From Balanoglossus misakiensis (Eukaryota > Hemichordata), in contig CM082594.2 of NCBI GenBank assembly GCA_040954595.2, forward strand, positions 6,944,001 to 7,008,000: a DNA stretch of 64,000 bases. The letters run 5' to 3'. This document shows positions 46,101 to 58,182 of the stretch, in pieces. A program made the translations under genes and the position numbers. How positions within the stretch are numbered: position 1 is the stretch's first letter; every line of letters begins with the position of its first letter. The notes under the pieces are model-generated. The model did not search any database. It was not told where the DNA came from and worked only from the letters and a program-made list of their open reading frames with translations.

Positions 46101-49100
46101 GAAGCTGTGTCATGTTACCGTCAGCTTGCAACGCTTGTCGAAGCACGCATCTCACATTAATGTTTACACAAACCTGGCACCTCAGTTCATTTCGTCATCC
46201 AGAGTCCAGACAGTCTAAAAGAATGGATGTGAACTTCACCACACGACGTGTGTGAACTTCTTTTGACGTTTAAACCAATTGTATTTCATTAAGACAGCAT
46301 TAATTTTCACACATTTTCAGCCTTTTGACGAACCATTCGATCGGAACAGGATTAGCAGACTATCGAAGCAGACGCGATAGGATAATGTTCAATCTATCTC
46401 AAAACCATAACACCCACCCACCCACCAACCAAAAAACCAACCAACCAACCATCTATCCACCCAACCACCTTGTATATTCACACTCTATCAGAAAGGTTCT
46501 AGCGAGAGTGACCTTATTCCTCTCCAACACTAATCCACATTTTATCAATCATAAACCAATTACCCTCACATAAAAAGAACTCTTCCTAGAGGGAGGAAAT
46601 CCATTTACCTCTTTGTACATCAGCGGCGGAGCGACTGAGATAATAATATTTTTTTCAGTTATGACACATCTTGCCAGAGGCAATTCCCCCGAAGTTCATA
46701 TGTGTCAGACTGACCTGTATATAGACATGATATTAAAACACACCCGCTATATTACATACCGTATGTATTGTATTAATATCATTCAGTATGGCACACAAAC
46801 TTGTCTATAGATGGCTAATACAAAGTATTTATTATTATAGGCGATATAACAATGTTTAATATTGACAATAGATTAAATTGTGTTCGCTGTATGGAAAATA
46901 AATTAAGGGAATTTTCAGTTAATTAGAGCATGGACAACCATCTTCAGTACTGTTCAGGAGAGATTTCTTAACTGTTGCGTCTACCTAGTATTGTACCATC
47001 AGGTTTATGTGAAAACTTCCTGCGACATTAACTCTTTTCACAACAAGGTTTACTGGGGAACACTTTTAGCTCAATTCTTGCCACCACCCCTTCATAAGTA
47101 CTGACACCTCCCTAAATATAAAATGACATAAACGAGGCCAACATATTAGCTCGTAAATGTTGTATAAAACAAGGTTATTATTTAGTCCAAGGTCTGGCAT
47201 GTTGAAGAGAATTACCATATTAAAGAATATTATATTATTACTTGAATCCTGCTCGCACAGATAGTACTTTTGCAAACGGCGAGGATGATGACTGTAACTG
47301 GAGACAACAGTACGTCACGCCGATAGGGAAACATGGTTTACGCGATATTTGGGCGGGAGGAGGTATGACCGCCTTTCAGAAAATTCAGCGTGGCGCCAGT
47401 CATATTGTATCAAAACACAGTGTCAGATTACGCCCTGTTCACACTTTCAGGGCCGGTCAATCAGTTGTTTGTGACTTATTATGCGAGACCTGTTAACACT
47501 CCAAACAACAACCCTATCATATGAAGAGAGTCTTGCAGATGTCGACCAGGGGTTGTGTTAGCCCTCGCAACTCATAAATAAACAAATACTTTGAAAATTT
47601 TCCATCTTCAATTCGATCACTAATGAGCAACATGTCTGTATTGGCCAAGGTTTATTAAAACGTCTATTGTGTCTTAATATAATTATCATATGCCGCGTTC
47701 AGCTGTTCTGTACAGAGCCCCTCAATCACCAGGTTGATATGAAGAAACTGTCACTAGAATATTCTCACTGCGCATGTGTAAGAAGGTTTCATTCAGGAAC
47801 CGAAGTTGGTGGACAAACTTTTACAAAGCTGTCAAAGAATTCACACCTTTGCATGATGGACAGTGAACGACTGAACCATGACCGAGTATCGACAAAGTAT
47901 ACTGCATACTTCGCGAGAAATATGAATGGTTTTCTCGTGTTTGTTTCATACGAGAAGCTGATTCTCATCGCCTGAGTAAATTACACCTAACATCGCACAT
48001 CCCAGGAGAAATACAGTACATTTCAAAGGGCGACCCTTTTGCCCTGTCAGCTACCCATTGGGCATGTTTACATTTAAAAATCGAATGTTTCTCCCCTTCG
48101 ATCGGCTAATGCGCGCCTTGATTACCGTGCCTTTTAATGTCTTCCAACAGTTTGAATATCATAGACACTGAGTCAGTTACAATGTTTGGCGCCAATTTAA
48201 ACCGATGGGTGCATTCGTCGCCTATAGACTAACTCTAACCTGTGAAAGTGTGGATTTGATAATAATTGGAAGCTAACGTACTATATTGACGTCATTAAGT
48301 CGCTCGGCCACAAACATGCTTTGTATCTTGCAATCACCCTGCGGGTCTCCGCCTGTGTATCTACTGGTGAAAACCTTGACCCTCCTGAACAGAATACAGC
48401 CCCTTTTCAATAATCACAGCGGGAGATCACATGTTTCTGACACTCGCTGTGATCCGTATATGTGTTGCAGCACCCCCGGCTTGAAAGTATGATACAGCTA
48501 TTTAATTACCGATACTGAAAGAAAGTATGTCAGCACCCTGTGTATAATATATATATGCCGTACTTCATGCCAGGTTGAAGCTGTCGTGGGGACCTATAGC
48601 CTAATTCGGCGATGCGTCTTGATGTTATCTTCCAGGAATCGGTCAGTTGACAAAATACTGTCCTGTCCATGTATAGGGTTTGTCCACCTGATGTACCAGT
48701 ATAATAGTAACCCCTATTATATTAACTCTTTTCACTGACTCTGTAAACTTGCAAAGTAAATTTGGGAATCCCAAAATGTCTCTTGTAAGTGGTGTTCTGG
48801 TGCCAATAGTTGACTAGACACGGCGGTCTTATGTATCGCTGTGAAAGTTACATTATTTAATATATCTGTCACGTCTGAGTGGACTTACTTTAATCGAGGT
48901 CTTTTAATTAATACCAAAAATAATTGGTCTCTCGCTGGCCGTGACGTGCATAGTCTAGTTTGGCACATTCTTCGATTAGTAAATTTACTCGTCTTGGAGT
49001 AATTTAAAAGGATGTACGGTATACAGACAAAAATGTTTTTGTACGAAAAGTAAGGGAAACATATAGCAATCTGAAGTTAATTCAATATGGAGCGCATGTG

Positions 49101-50347
49101 TCAGATGGATGATTTGAATATACATAGGGATTTGTGTACTGCGGTGATTAGCACAGTGTATATAAAATCGACATTGTGTTACACGACTTACGTAGCACCG
49201 ACTAATAACTTATTCATAAATCCAGAAATTTCAATTTTCTTATGTAAGGATTTATTCTCTGCAGCTCGAATCAACTGTCCTACATGATGAGTCCTCATGA
49301 AGGATAAGCTTGACGTAAAAGGCACGTTTTAAGCAATCTATAGCTTGCGTGTCACTCATTCAGCCCATAGTGGGGAGCTGGTCATTTGCACTGAGGGATT
49401 TGTCACTTCTTGTGCATTGAATTTGTCGTGTAGTACACAATGCAATATTGGGAAGAATATGGAAGTGTTTGTGAAAGGATTTTCTTTCCAGCTTCCATAT
49501 CGTTTAAGAGAAATTGCTTCTTGGAATTCTCCCCTTGCGCTCAATCATTTTCGCTGGGGTAACAGAAGAAGTAGGGTGCACTAGATACATGTGTAAGTCA
49601 GAAAATAGTCGCTTGCTGATTGTTCAAAGAAGGTATACTAAACAGCTCTTGACATGAAAGGTTCTAAACATAAATGTGTGTGTGTGTGCATGTACATGTA
49701 CGGTATGTTTGCCTGTAATTAAGTTGCTAAATAATCACCCAAAGAAAAAGTTATGCACCATAACTTGCTTTTCAAAACAAAACTTTTAACCTGTGAGTTT
49801 TCGGGTGCATTTCTACGTATGCACAATATAAGCAAACGATTGCTGACACAACTCAAGCATTGCTTCTGAAAAATGATTTCACTGGTGTGTGTTTACTGTT
49901 TTCAGACACTCAATTAAACCTTCGTTGGCAGTACAAGGAGTTTGCCCCTTGTAGCCAGAATCACTCAAGCTTGATGGTTTCTTTTGCAAAAGACTTCTGC
50001 GTACTAAAAAAACCCCGTAGCTTTAAGGATCATGCACGAATCTCACCAGATTGGGATTACATTATCGGATAATCAGAAATAATCGCCACTAACGGCCAGC
50101 AAGCCACTGAAAAAGACCCTGCTCAGACTTAACAATGGTTGATCCCAAGGTGTATAATTTTGAAAGCAGCTTTCGTAATCATATAGCTTTTATGCAGAAT
50201 TCTGCTTTAAACAACATTGCCATGAATAGTAAGTCCCCGTTCTGTCCCAGTATTGCCCATGATGCCAGACTGTTAAATATGTAAAGTCCGAATTGTGTTG
50301 GCGGTAAAACGATGGACATACACGTCTCAGAAGGGACAATATTTCAG

Positions 50348-50507
50348 ATCGACAAACGCTAATTCAAGTTGGAGCTGCTGGGAACAAAGTGAACTGATTT
50401 TTCAAGGAGACATAAAGGACACAGCTTTGTTGCCTCCAGTTGCTTATAGGCCTGAGGACTGTTTCAGTTTTGATCACAGGTGTACACGAGGTATATTGGA
50501 AGTGAAG
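50348..50507 (+). CDS. Candidate TSPN/laminin-G-like exon (weak)
   Basis: The open frame contains LIFQGDIKDTALLPP, then AYRPEDC and, seven residues on, another Cys (CFSFDHRC). Known: the thrombospondin-N/laminin-G-like domain of fibrillar collagens ends with F.GDIQ.L.I......AY..C......C. Here the distance from F to the first Cys (20 residues) and from Cys to Cys (7) is the same as I recall for that family. Boundaries proposed: acceptor ATTTCAG before 50348 and donor GAAG/GTAAAA after 50507 (phase 0). Against: the N-terminal half does not look like the domain, the acceptor is weak, and no Gly-X-Y or other LamG exon was found nearby. A chance match is quite possible. Confidence 0.28.
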
Positions 50508-50514
50508 GTAAAAA

Positions 50515-53500
50515 TGACCCAAAGGGACAGATATATTCCATGAGTCCGGATTTCAGGAAGTACGAATTAAAGGAAGGTAGAATTGACGTCGGAGACAGAT
50601 TGTCTGAAGAATGAAATGCCCCCAAATCTTTTCTTGCTGTGTTTAAATAAAGTTTATGTGACTCCAGTGAAGGAGTACGGACGTTCAGCATCTCATTTTC
50701 AACTAAGTGAATAATTGAAAATCTCCTTGTGGGGTTAACATTTAAATTTTGCTCCATCTGAAGTAACTTGTATTTGTGAGTGTTGGGAAAATGGCCAAAT
50801 TTGCCAAATGTTACATGTGGGATTTGTCTTTCTAATTTCAAGAAAATATCTAAATTCAGTAACTTTCATATGCCTTCAACAATATGATATGAAAATACCA
50901 TTTAGTGTGACCTGATATGGTAAATAAGAAGGGGAGAATCTTTCAGATTAGCAAAACCTGAATACTCGTGTTAACCGACCATACATGTAGTATATTGATA
51001 TGCATTGATACATGCCGCCCTGTGTAGTACGAGTAGATAATGTGATTGGAAATAAACCAGGTCCATATTTTTGCATGTTTCAAAAAGAATAATTAAGTAG
51101 TTCCATCACCGTCAATTGTGCAAGATATCATACACAATATAAATGTGTAATGGTCTTGCGAATAGATTCATTAACTCAGTACATAACAGGTTTATTTCAA
51201 AGAACATCTCATGCTGTCAGTGCGGCCCGATGAGTTAAAAGGTGTCTAAAAATATCACATTTGTGATCTTGATATGCTTTCATGGTCTTCGCAGAATGTC
51301 GTAGCATGATTTATTCACGATCTTGCATTTGTCAAAGGAACATAATGCCAGATTTCATCAGTTTTGCCGAAGAAAAGCAGTGAATATCTCGTTGACAGCC
51401 GCGGCTTTTGAAAATGTATGTGCATCGCAGCGGTGTCACAGGCTCGGTAGAACTATGTTAAACTTGATGAATGCGCTCAGTATCACGGGCGGCTTATCAC
51501 GGATGTCAACAAAGTCGGTCACATTTCTTCACAGCTTAATCGTTGTATTTTGCGGAGAGATTTACGACGTTGTCCGGCTTACCGTCTCGCTGAAAAGCAA
51601 TCGTGATTTGAGCTCGGATGATGGGATTTAAACAAATTGTTGTATTATCAATATTTTAAGAGATCACCCGGCGATCCGCGCAATCAAGATTTATTCCTAT
51701 AAGGTGTGAAGAAACTAGTTTGGTCTAGCCGCGGTGAGATGATTTAATTTAGAGAGTGCGTGGGCCCAGAAGTGATATATTTCGTATTCCTGACTGAGCA
51801 ACCAATGAAAGCACCGAAGGGATAACTTATACATTATGCCGTACACGCACTAGTTATTAATCGACTGAGATAAAGATGCCGCAATAATAGCAAGAATATG
51901 AATACACCAGACTAGATTTTAACCTCTTTCTCGCACGGTCTCGAGGAGTTCGGACATGGGTCCATTAACTTTACCGACGGCATGTATGGAACAAGGGCAT
52001 CGCCCAACTAAAAAAGAATCTAACCCAATGAACAAATTCCACTGCAGTGCACTATAGCCGTAAATCTTGAAAGTTTCTTGTTCATATACTGAGTTTTGAA
52101 ACTGCTCACCGACAGAAACCTCGAGACAATTATGCCGATATCATCGTACAGAGACCTTGCGGATTATACAGTGCTCTCTCGATTGACGTTCATTTTATTG
52201 AATCTTTTGTACGGCAACCAAAATGGCAATGTTAATCCCGCGTCACAGGGAGATAGAATGTCATTTGCTCTTGCAAATGCCGGTGTAAATCCGTTTATTG
52301 ATAACGGAATTACATATAGTTAACGATTTTGTTGAGCTGTTCCCCTTTTCATTAGAGCACAAAGACTATGTGTTGACGCTTCTCAAGTTGTTAAAAGTTG
52401 GTTTATGCGACCGATGTAATAACTGTCGGCTGTCAGGGATGACGAAATGAAATTCATATTGTACGCGACAGACTTCGGACTAACCTTTTAAAGCTTTTTG
52501 CTATGATGCCAGAACACAAGGATATATATTCCGGTGACCAGTTCCCAATGCTAGGGCAAATGAATAATTACCCTTTCCAGTAAATTCCATTACTGCACTG
52601 GCATAACCATGCCATCGCTGTTCATTCTGTCAGAAAAGACTGATGCTTAACCAAAAAGACATTCAACGCCCGTGGTATACTGATATCAAAATGCACATCC
52701 TGCAGGGACCGGGGCTTTTAAGGTCTGCCATAAATGTGGCATGCTGACTTCAACTGTCCGCCAGGACGAACAGCTGTTGACATCTTGTGGGTGCTTTTAT
52801 CCATTCTCCGGAAACAAAAAACCCAAGGCAAATCCATCCGTGATATTCTCCCGTGGAGTCAAAGTCATACATATATGAGCGATCACAACAGAATGAATGA
52901 TAATACCCATATGCCCGTGCTTAGGAAGTATAACATAGTACTATTTTATTCATTGAACACACAAATCGTTGAGTTACATTTGACAGAAAATCAGTACCTC
53001 TAACCCAAATTAACAAAGCAATCAAATCAGGCTGCCCAAAACACAAAAATTAAGATCCTATGTAATTGTGTAAACTAGTGTAAACGTAATATCTATCGAA
53101 ATGTCCAGTCAAAATACAACGCATAGTTTTTTTTCTTCTCTGCCATTGAATTGTTTTCCCTGTACACTATTTGTATAGTATATCATATTGGATATATAAT
53201 TTTATTGATATGATGAAGTCTGAACGTTGGTGACATAACCACTTGAAAGTTCATCAAAACATAATTTCACGTTGTAGGTAGTAGTAAGCTTGGGGAAAAA
53301 AGAAAACATTAATTTCACAAATTCAGAAGTTTTTCATTTTATGTTCAGCCTGATGTATTATTCTAGATCTGTGTGTGAGAGTCAGTTGCTTTAGACTAAT
53401 TGAGCCCAAGAGAAATTCTATAAGTGATGGTAACCCTGTTTCGAGACGTCTAAGCTTGTTGTTCCTGGCAAATGGAGGGGCTGACTGGAACCTAGCTGTA

Positions 53501-53890
53501 GCTTTCAGCAGACATATCTGAATGCAAAATTACCTGGGGGAAAAGATCAAACAAGTATATGTATTAGAAGTGACGTTTGAGTAGTAGTGACGGTGCATGC
53601 ACACGGCCCGCAGACAATCGACAATCACCGTGTATCAGTAAAAGCGTATAGGTTCGTGCCAAGATTTGATTGACAGCGAACAAGGGATAATATCATTTGC
53701 ATAATGGGTGACGTCTGTGCAGAAATGTCCTACGTCGGGTTGGAAAGCTGCGAGCCAGAGTGAGAATCTATAGCCGACGTCATCACTATCGTGCACGCAA
53801 ATGCAAACGTCACGACTTAATGAGCAGGATGATGGAATATGAGAATGGGCCAAGTAGAGACGTTAATACGCACCTATGATTAAACTGTGA
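50515..53890. other. Interval without recognised genes
   Basis: Open frames here (for example plus 51323..51631 and minus 50841..50464) have no recognisable domain, and I could not fit them to a multi-exon model. Confidence 0.4.
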
Positions 53891-53894
53891 CTTC

Positions 53895-53962
53895 TTACTT
53901 ATCCTCTGCAAATAAGCCTTTGTTTTCCTGTTGGTCGGGAGAGTTCGACAGTCTTGACATTT
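53895..53962 (-). CDS. Possible terminal exon of precursor C
   Basis: Acceptor TTCTTGATTCAG; in the phase required by exon 1 (split codon Glu) it gives EMSRLSNSPDQQENKGLF then AEDK and TAA, a short hydrophilic tail like those of precursors A and B. If correct, precursor C is 81 residues with a 3.9-kb intron. The pairing rests on phase and style only; the exon could belong to something else or be chance. Confidence 0.33.
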
Positions 53963-54124
53963 CTGAATCAAGAACTTGCAAGACATAAGGGAGAAGAAAT
54001 TTCTGTAGTTCTGCGTTCCTTTCTGGTGATGTGGCCGATTTGTCTGTAAAATAATTGCAGAGAACATTAAGTGATCGGTATTATACTCCTTTCCCTTCTC
54101 TCCAACAACTTTGACTATGGCATC

Positions 54125-54125
<1 letters not shown>

Positions 54126-54156
<31 letters not shown>

Positions 54157-54160
54157 CCAG
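54126..54160. repeat. (CTGT)n microsatellite
   Basis: Short CTGT array followed by CT-rich sequence to about 54210. Confidence 0.9.
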
Positions 54161-57100
54161 TGCCTGCCCGCCTGTCTGTCTCTCACTCTCTCTCTCTCCC
54201 TCTCTCCCCTACCTCTCAGCAGCTTCGAATGTGACTTGACTGCCGAAAGTCACTCTATTCTCTATCAAACTTTACATTATGTTACTTCATAGGTCAGTGC
54301 GTTACTGCACGTGACACTCCCTGGTTATTCAAACATCCGGGCATTCGTTTTTGCTCCTTGGCAGGGTAACTTCCTGTGCCTACTGCAACTGAAAGGCAGT
54401 CTTTTTGATACTTGCGCTGTTCGCTCTGAGTGCTTACATGTACTTTCCGTACCCAGAGGCAAGACTGTGTTACAGTTTACTTCCCATCGATCAGCAGAAT
54501 GGGTTCTTTTGATTAGTGGAATAACAATGCAGCTATTTCTAAATTAAAGCGTGATATTTAAAAAAATGTTTTTCAGAAAGAGTCCTGAGGAATATCAGCA
54601 GCTTTGGTACAGACTGATATTTACAGTGAGCACTTTGGATCAGTAAAACCTAAAATACAGGAAAAAGAAATAAATAGCCGAACAGTTTAAATATTTACGT
54701 CTGTCTTTAGAATTTCTTGGCGACATTCAACCCATAATCCATAACCACAGATAGATAATGGGTGGGAAACTTTTAAGATTTTTCGCTCAGTCGAGAAAAA
54801 TGTGGAATTTTTCCATTCCTTACATAAGAACTTTACTTCAGAGACTGGCGGCTAATACGTCTGACATTTGAAATCTTTACTGAAAAATTAGGAAGCTGAA
54901 ATTTATTGTGCTTCTACCGTACATCATGATTAGTCTGTGATTCAAGAGACGATAGATGCGTTCCATACAAAGATACCATTCAATGCATTTTCCTACTAAC
55001 GCATGCATGCTGCCTCGACTTTTGACTTTATTTTGCTTAAATAACTGCAATTTTCGGCTGAAGATAACTATTTCGGAACAGACCTGAAATAACAGAAAGT
55101 CAATAGAAACGATGGAATTTGTACGATATTGTTAGAAATGCCAAACGACGGCCCCGGAAGAGGTTTATTTTACCCCTTCCTTCTCAGAGAATAGCAATCT
55201 GATTTGTTGTCAAGCGGGCGGGCGTATAGCCGTAAAACGTATTCATAAAGAGCAAAGTTAGGGAGCTCAATCTTCTGAACCACTTACTGCACAGGGTCGT
55301 TAAGGAGTTAAACAGACCCACCATCTTTTGTCGCGTTAGAAGTCTGCAAATTTTGATTGTGTTCTGGTGTTGTCCATTCAAATTTCTGTCATTAATGTGT
55401 CATATTTTGGAATGAATCACTCTTTAAAAAGAAAGACACGCCAATTTAGAAAAAGAAATCCGCACCAAGATTAATTAAGTTATAAACAGCTTACATTTCT
55501 GTCATCTCGTTTACCACATTTGCCGATGCATCATTAAACAAGATAACTGTTGATTTAATGTTGTGAGCTTCCATTTTCAGAACATTAAAGTTTTCGAGTA
55601 CATCAACTGGGCGATAAAAGAGTTAAATACTTTAGCTTGGAGCAATCACACCTCTGGGATATACATGTAAAATTGGTTGAGTTGAAACAGGCAACTCGAG
55701 ATATAAATAGTTGTTCTTCGGAGTATATCACCGCATTTACTTTCAAAGTACCGGTACAGTAGGCGATTACGTCGCGACTAAAACAACATTTAAAACCCTC
55801 GTTTTTTGAAAGTTTCGAAATCAGAAAGATAGCAGAGGTCAGAAAGGGAAATGGAGTTAGAGTGGATGTGAATATCACTTGGTGGTGTCTGATGGGGACG
55901 ATCGTCTCCCTCTTAGTTTTAAAGACAATTGCTTGGATGTTTATGGAGTTTTGTCCGAATTAGGCGGGCGTGTTTCACGGCTGGCTCGCGGTGCTCACGT
56001 TAATCAGGAACCCGTGTTCGAAGAAACACTTTGTTGCGACGGGCGCCTGTGATCACACCGTAAAAGGCAGGCTGTCTGATGAGCTTTTGAGAAGATAAAT
56101 GAGCCTGTGTTAACTGTTTGCGAAGATTAATTAAGCCGGCGTGGTTGCTCGATTGATCACGTCCTCAATTCAGGAACACTAATCCCGACCAGCCACAGAT
56201 AGTAATTGGTGGCGATTTGATATTATTGTACACACAAAAATTACTACCTTTAGGTGATAGAATGGTAGGGAGGAAGCGTGATAAAATAGTGGTTTAAGAG
56301 CGTTAAGCTCCAAGAGATCCTCAGGAAATTATGCTGTACCTACAATTTGAATGGGGTTTTGTTGCACATAGCGTCCTTAGAATAGTTAATTGGGAAGTGA
56401 CGTAGATGCTACCGGATATGACGAACAAGAGTACAGATAAACTTATATGCAAGACGAGTCTGTCTATCACTTATGGACATTAAATAATGAAAGACGTAGC
56501 CTTAAAGTGTGTGTGTTTAAGTGAAAAACCATGAATGTTTAAAATCCCTCGCATTGATATGCTTGTAACATCTACTCGATCCCTGAGGGTGTTTGACACA
56601 GGATGATCCGGGACAACTTGTCACATTGACAGCACGTGGGCGCCGGAAACTCATCTTCTTCAGAAAGAACTTATTTGAGTGTCTACCATTCAAAAGGACG
56701 AAACTAATAAGTGAAAGTTTTTTTGTCTTGTCACACAACTGTACTATGGAACCACGTTTTCAACAAAAGGCTACAGATGTTAACACTTTGAAAACTCTTA
56801 CTTTTAAATAAGGGAGACTCTATGTCATGCAATGTAAACTCCAAAGTACTTCAACAGGCCTATGAATAAATTTGGCCAGTTCATTGGCCGACGTACACAG
56901 GACACAACTGAAATGACACAAACATTCCCTTACAGTAAGCAGAAATTTATACAGAGGAAAAATTAATATATTCACCAAGGGAGAAAAACGGGTTGGGGTC
57001 ACATACTGAGCAAATATGGCCACTGAAAAAGATTTGAAGCTACTTCGCCATGTTCTTTTGCAATATTGTAATTGAAAAAACCCACAGACTGATAACCAAC

Positions 57101-57177
57101 GAAAAATATAGGGATTTTCCTCCTGCTTTCCCTATCCTGAGTTTGAAGTACCTGTATATTAGCCTGTTTTACAGCAA

Positions 57178-57347
57178 TTACCATCTCCTGCACTGATTGA
57201 GTGTTTGAGTGCTCGCATAGGAAACGTGGCCTGTTCCGCTCCGGCAACGACAGAATGGCTTGGCGTTACGACAGAACGACTGTTTGAAATCTCCGTAATG
57301 GCATTTTTCTGTCGTACATGCAACGCCCTCTACACAAGAACTGTAAA
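57178..57347 (-). CDS. Candidate terminal exon of a small cysteine-rich secreted protein
   Basis: After an acceptor-like CTGTTTACAG the minus strand reads SCVEGVACTTEKC, HYGDFKQSFC, RNAKPFCRC, and ends NQCRRW with TAA. Six cysteines fall within 31 residues (C-x5-C-x4-C-x9-C-x6-C-x-C), with a seventh near the end. The spacing is close to, but not the same as, invertebrate CS-alpha-beta defensins, which need C-x3-C. No upstream exon with a signal peptide joins in phase: a frame ending at a strong donor near 57522 (CTTC/GTGAGT) does not match. It lies inside the proposed intron of precursor C. Confidence 0.27.
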
Positions 57348-57882
57348 CAGCAGATCTCGACTGATCGGAAATCACGATATAAGCCAGCGAACTACAACTC
57401 AAGAGCTAAAGGTTACAAATCTGAGAACGCCTCTGGCCTGTGTGTTCAGTAAAGTGGTATGGGGGCCGTGCCCGGAGACTAGTGCTTTCCTACTGCGAAT
57501 GATTCTAAAAAAATACTCACGAAGCAGAAATTTATCAATATGGAACACACTGTGACGGCGGTGAACCCTGCGTGTCGTAACACTATCCCCTCCCGCCATT
57601 TTCTGGTAGCGATGGGAAATGATTCTCGTGTCTTCAGCACACAAGAGATAGTTCTTGCGGCTACGTTTCAGTTCTTTAATGGTCACACCGTTGTTGGCGT
57701 CAAATACAAGCCAGTATTGTTTCCCCCCAAGAAGACCGTTGCGATGTACGTTTTAAAAATAAACCACGTCGTCGTGAGAGGGTTTGGGGGGTCAGATCTG
57801 GTGACATACATGTACAACCACAGCATGTCTATGCAACGCACGACGGGAACGACAGCATTATGTAAATATCTTTGGTTATTAC

Positions 57883-58060
57883 CTGCCCTCTTTCCTATTC
57901 CTATATGGTGAAATTGGTTATATTTGAGTTTATGGTTTCCACGTTTGTCCTCGTCGTTGTCGTTGCCCGGCCTCCAGAAGATGTCCCTATTCGGTTGCGC
58001 GTTTATGCAAACGACAATAGCTATGAGAGCTACCATCAGACCCAAAGTAGCCGTGTGCAT
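57883..58060 (-). CDS. Neuropeptide-type precursor C, coding exon 1
   Basis: 59 codons plus 1 nt, ATG at 58060, donor GGCAG/GTAATA (phase 1). Seen: signal peptide 1-21 (LGLMVALIAIVVCINA), then a predicted mature start at Gln (QPNRDIFWRPGNDNDED), KR, GNHKLKYNQFHHIGIG, KR, Ala. Known: N-terminal Gln often becomes pyroglutamate, KR is the convertase site, and Gly before KR donates a C-terminal amide. Inference: two products, an N-terminal acidic peptide and an amidated peptide ending FHHIGI-amide. I do not recognise the family. A TATA box lies about 115 nt upstream of the ATG. The frame is open further upstream to 58198, but that part overlaps the promoter and leader. Confidence 0.72.
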
Positions 58061-58173
58061 GTTGTAGTATTTGCCGTCTCTTCCTGTGGGCACGTTGTTC
58101 TTCCCTGTTCTGTAAACATAAAGGGAAATGGATTCAGTTGGACCATTTTGAAAATTAATGTACAGCAAGTTTG

Positions 58174-58182
58174 CTTTATATA
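58174..58182 (-). promoter_or_regulatory. TATA box of precursor C gene
   Basis: TATATAAAG on the minus strand, expected start near 58150. There is an alternative reading in which TTTATGTTTACAG (ending at 58110) is an acceptor and the leader starts on a distant exon. Confidence 0.6.

Larger units (their letters stand above)
29044..50340. other. Large gene-poor interval
   Basis: About 21 kb in which I see no convincing exon on either strand. The longest frame, plus 34260..34703 (147 codons from ATG), is about what chance allows in this length and composition. Contents noted: (CTAT)n at 31469..31580, a GGATT cluster at 32457..32680, purine tracts at 35770..35850 and 36838..36905, GTAAGT/CAGT tetranucleotides at 43110..43160, and a 16-bp tandem direct repeat near 45520. 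It may carry distal regulatory elements. Confidence 0.45.

Noticed and set aside
45868-46218. 116-codon plus-strand frame starting at ATG
   Set aside because: No recognisable motif and no supporting signals; treated as chance.
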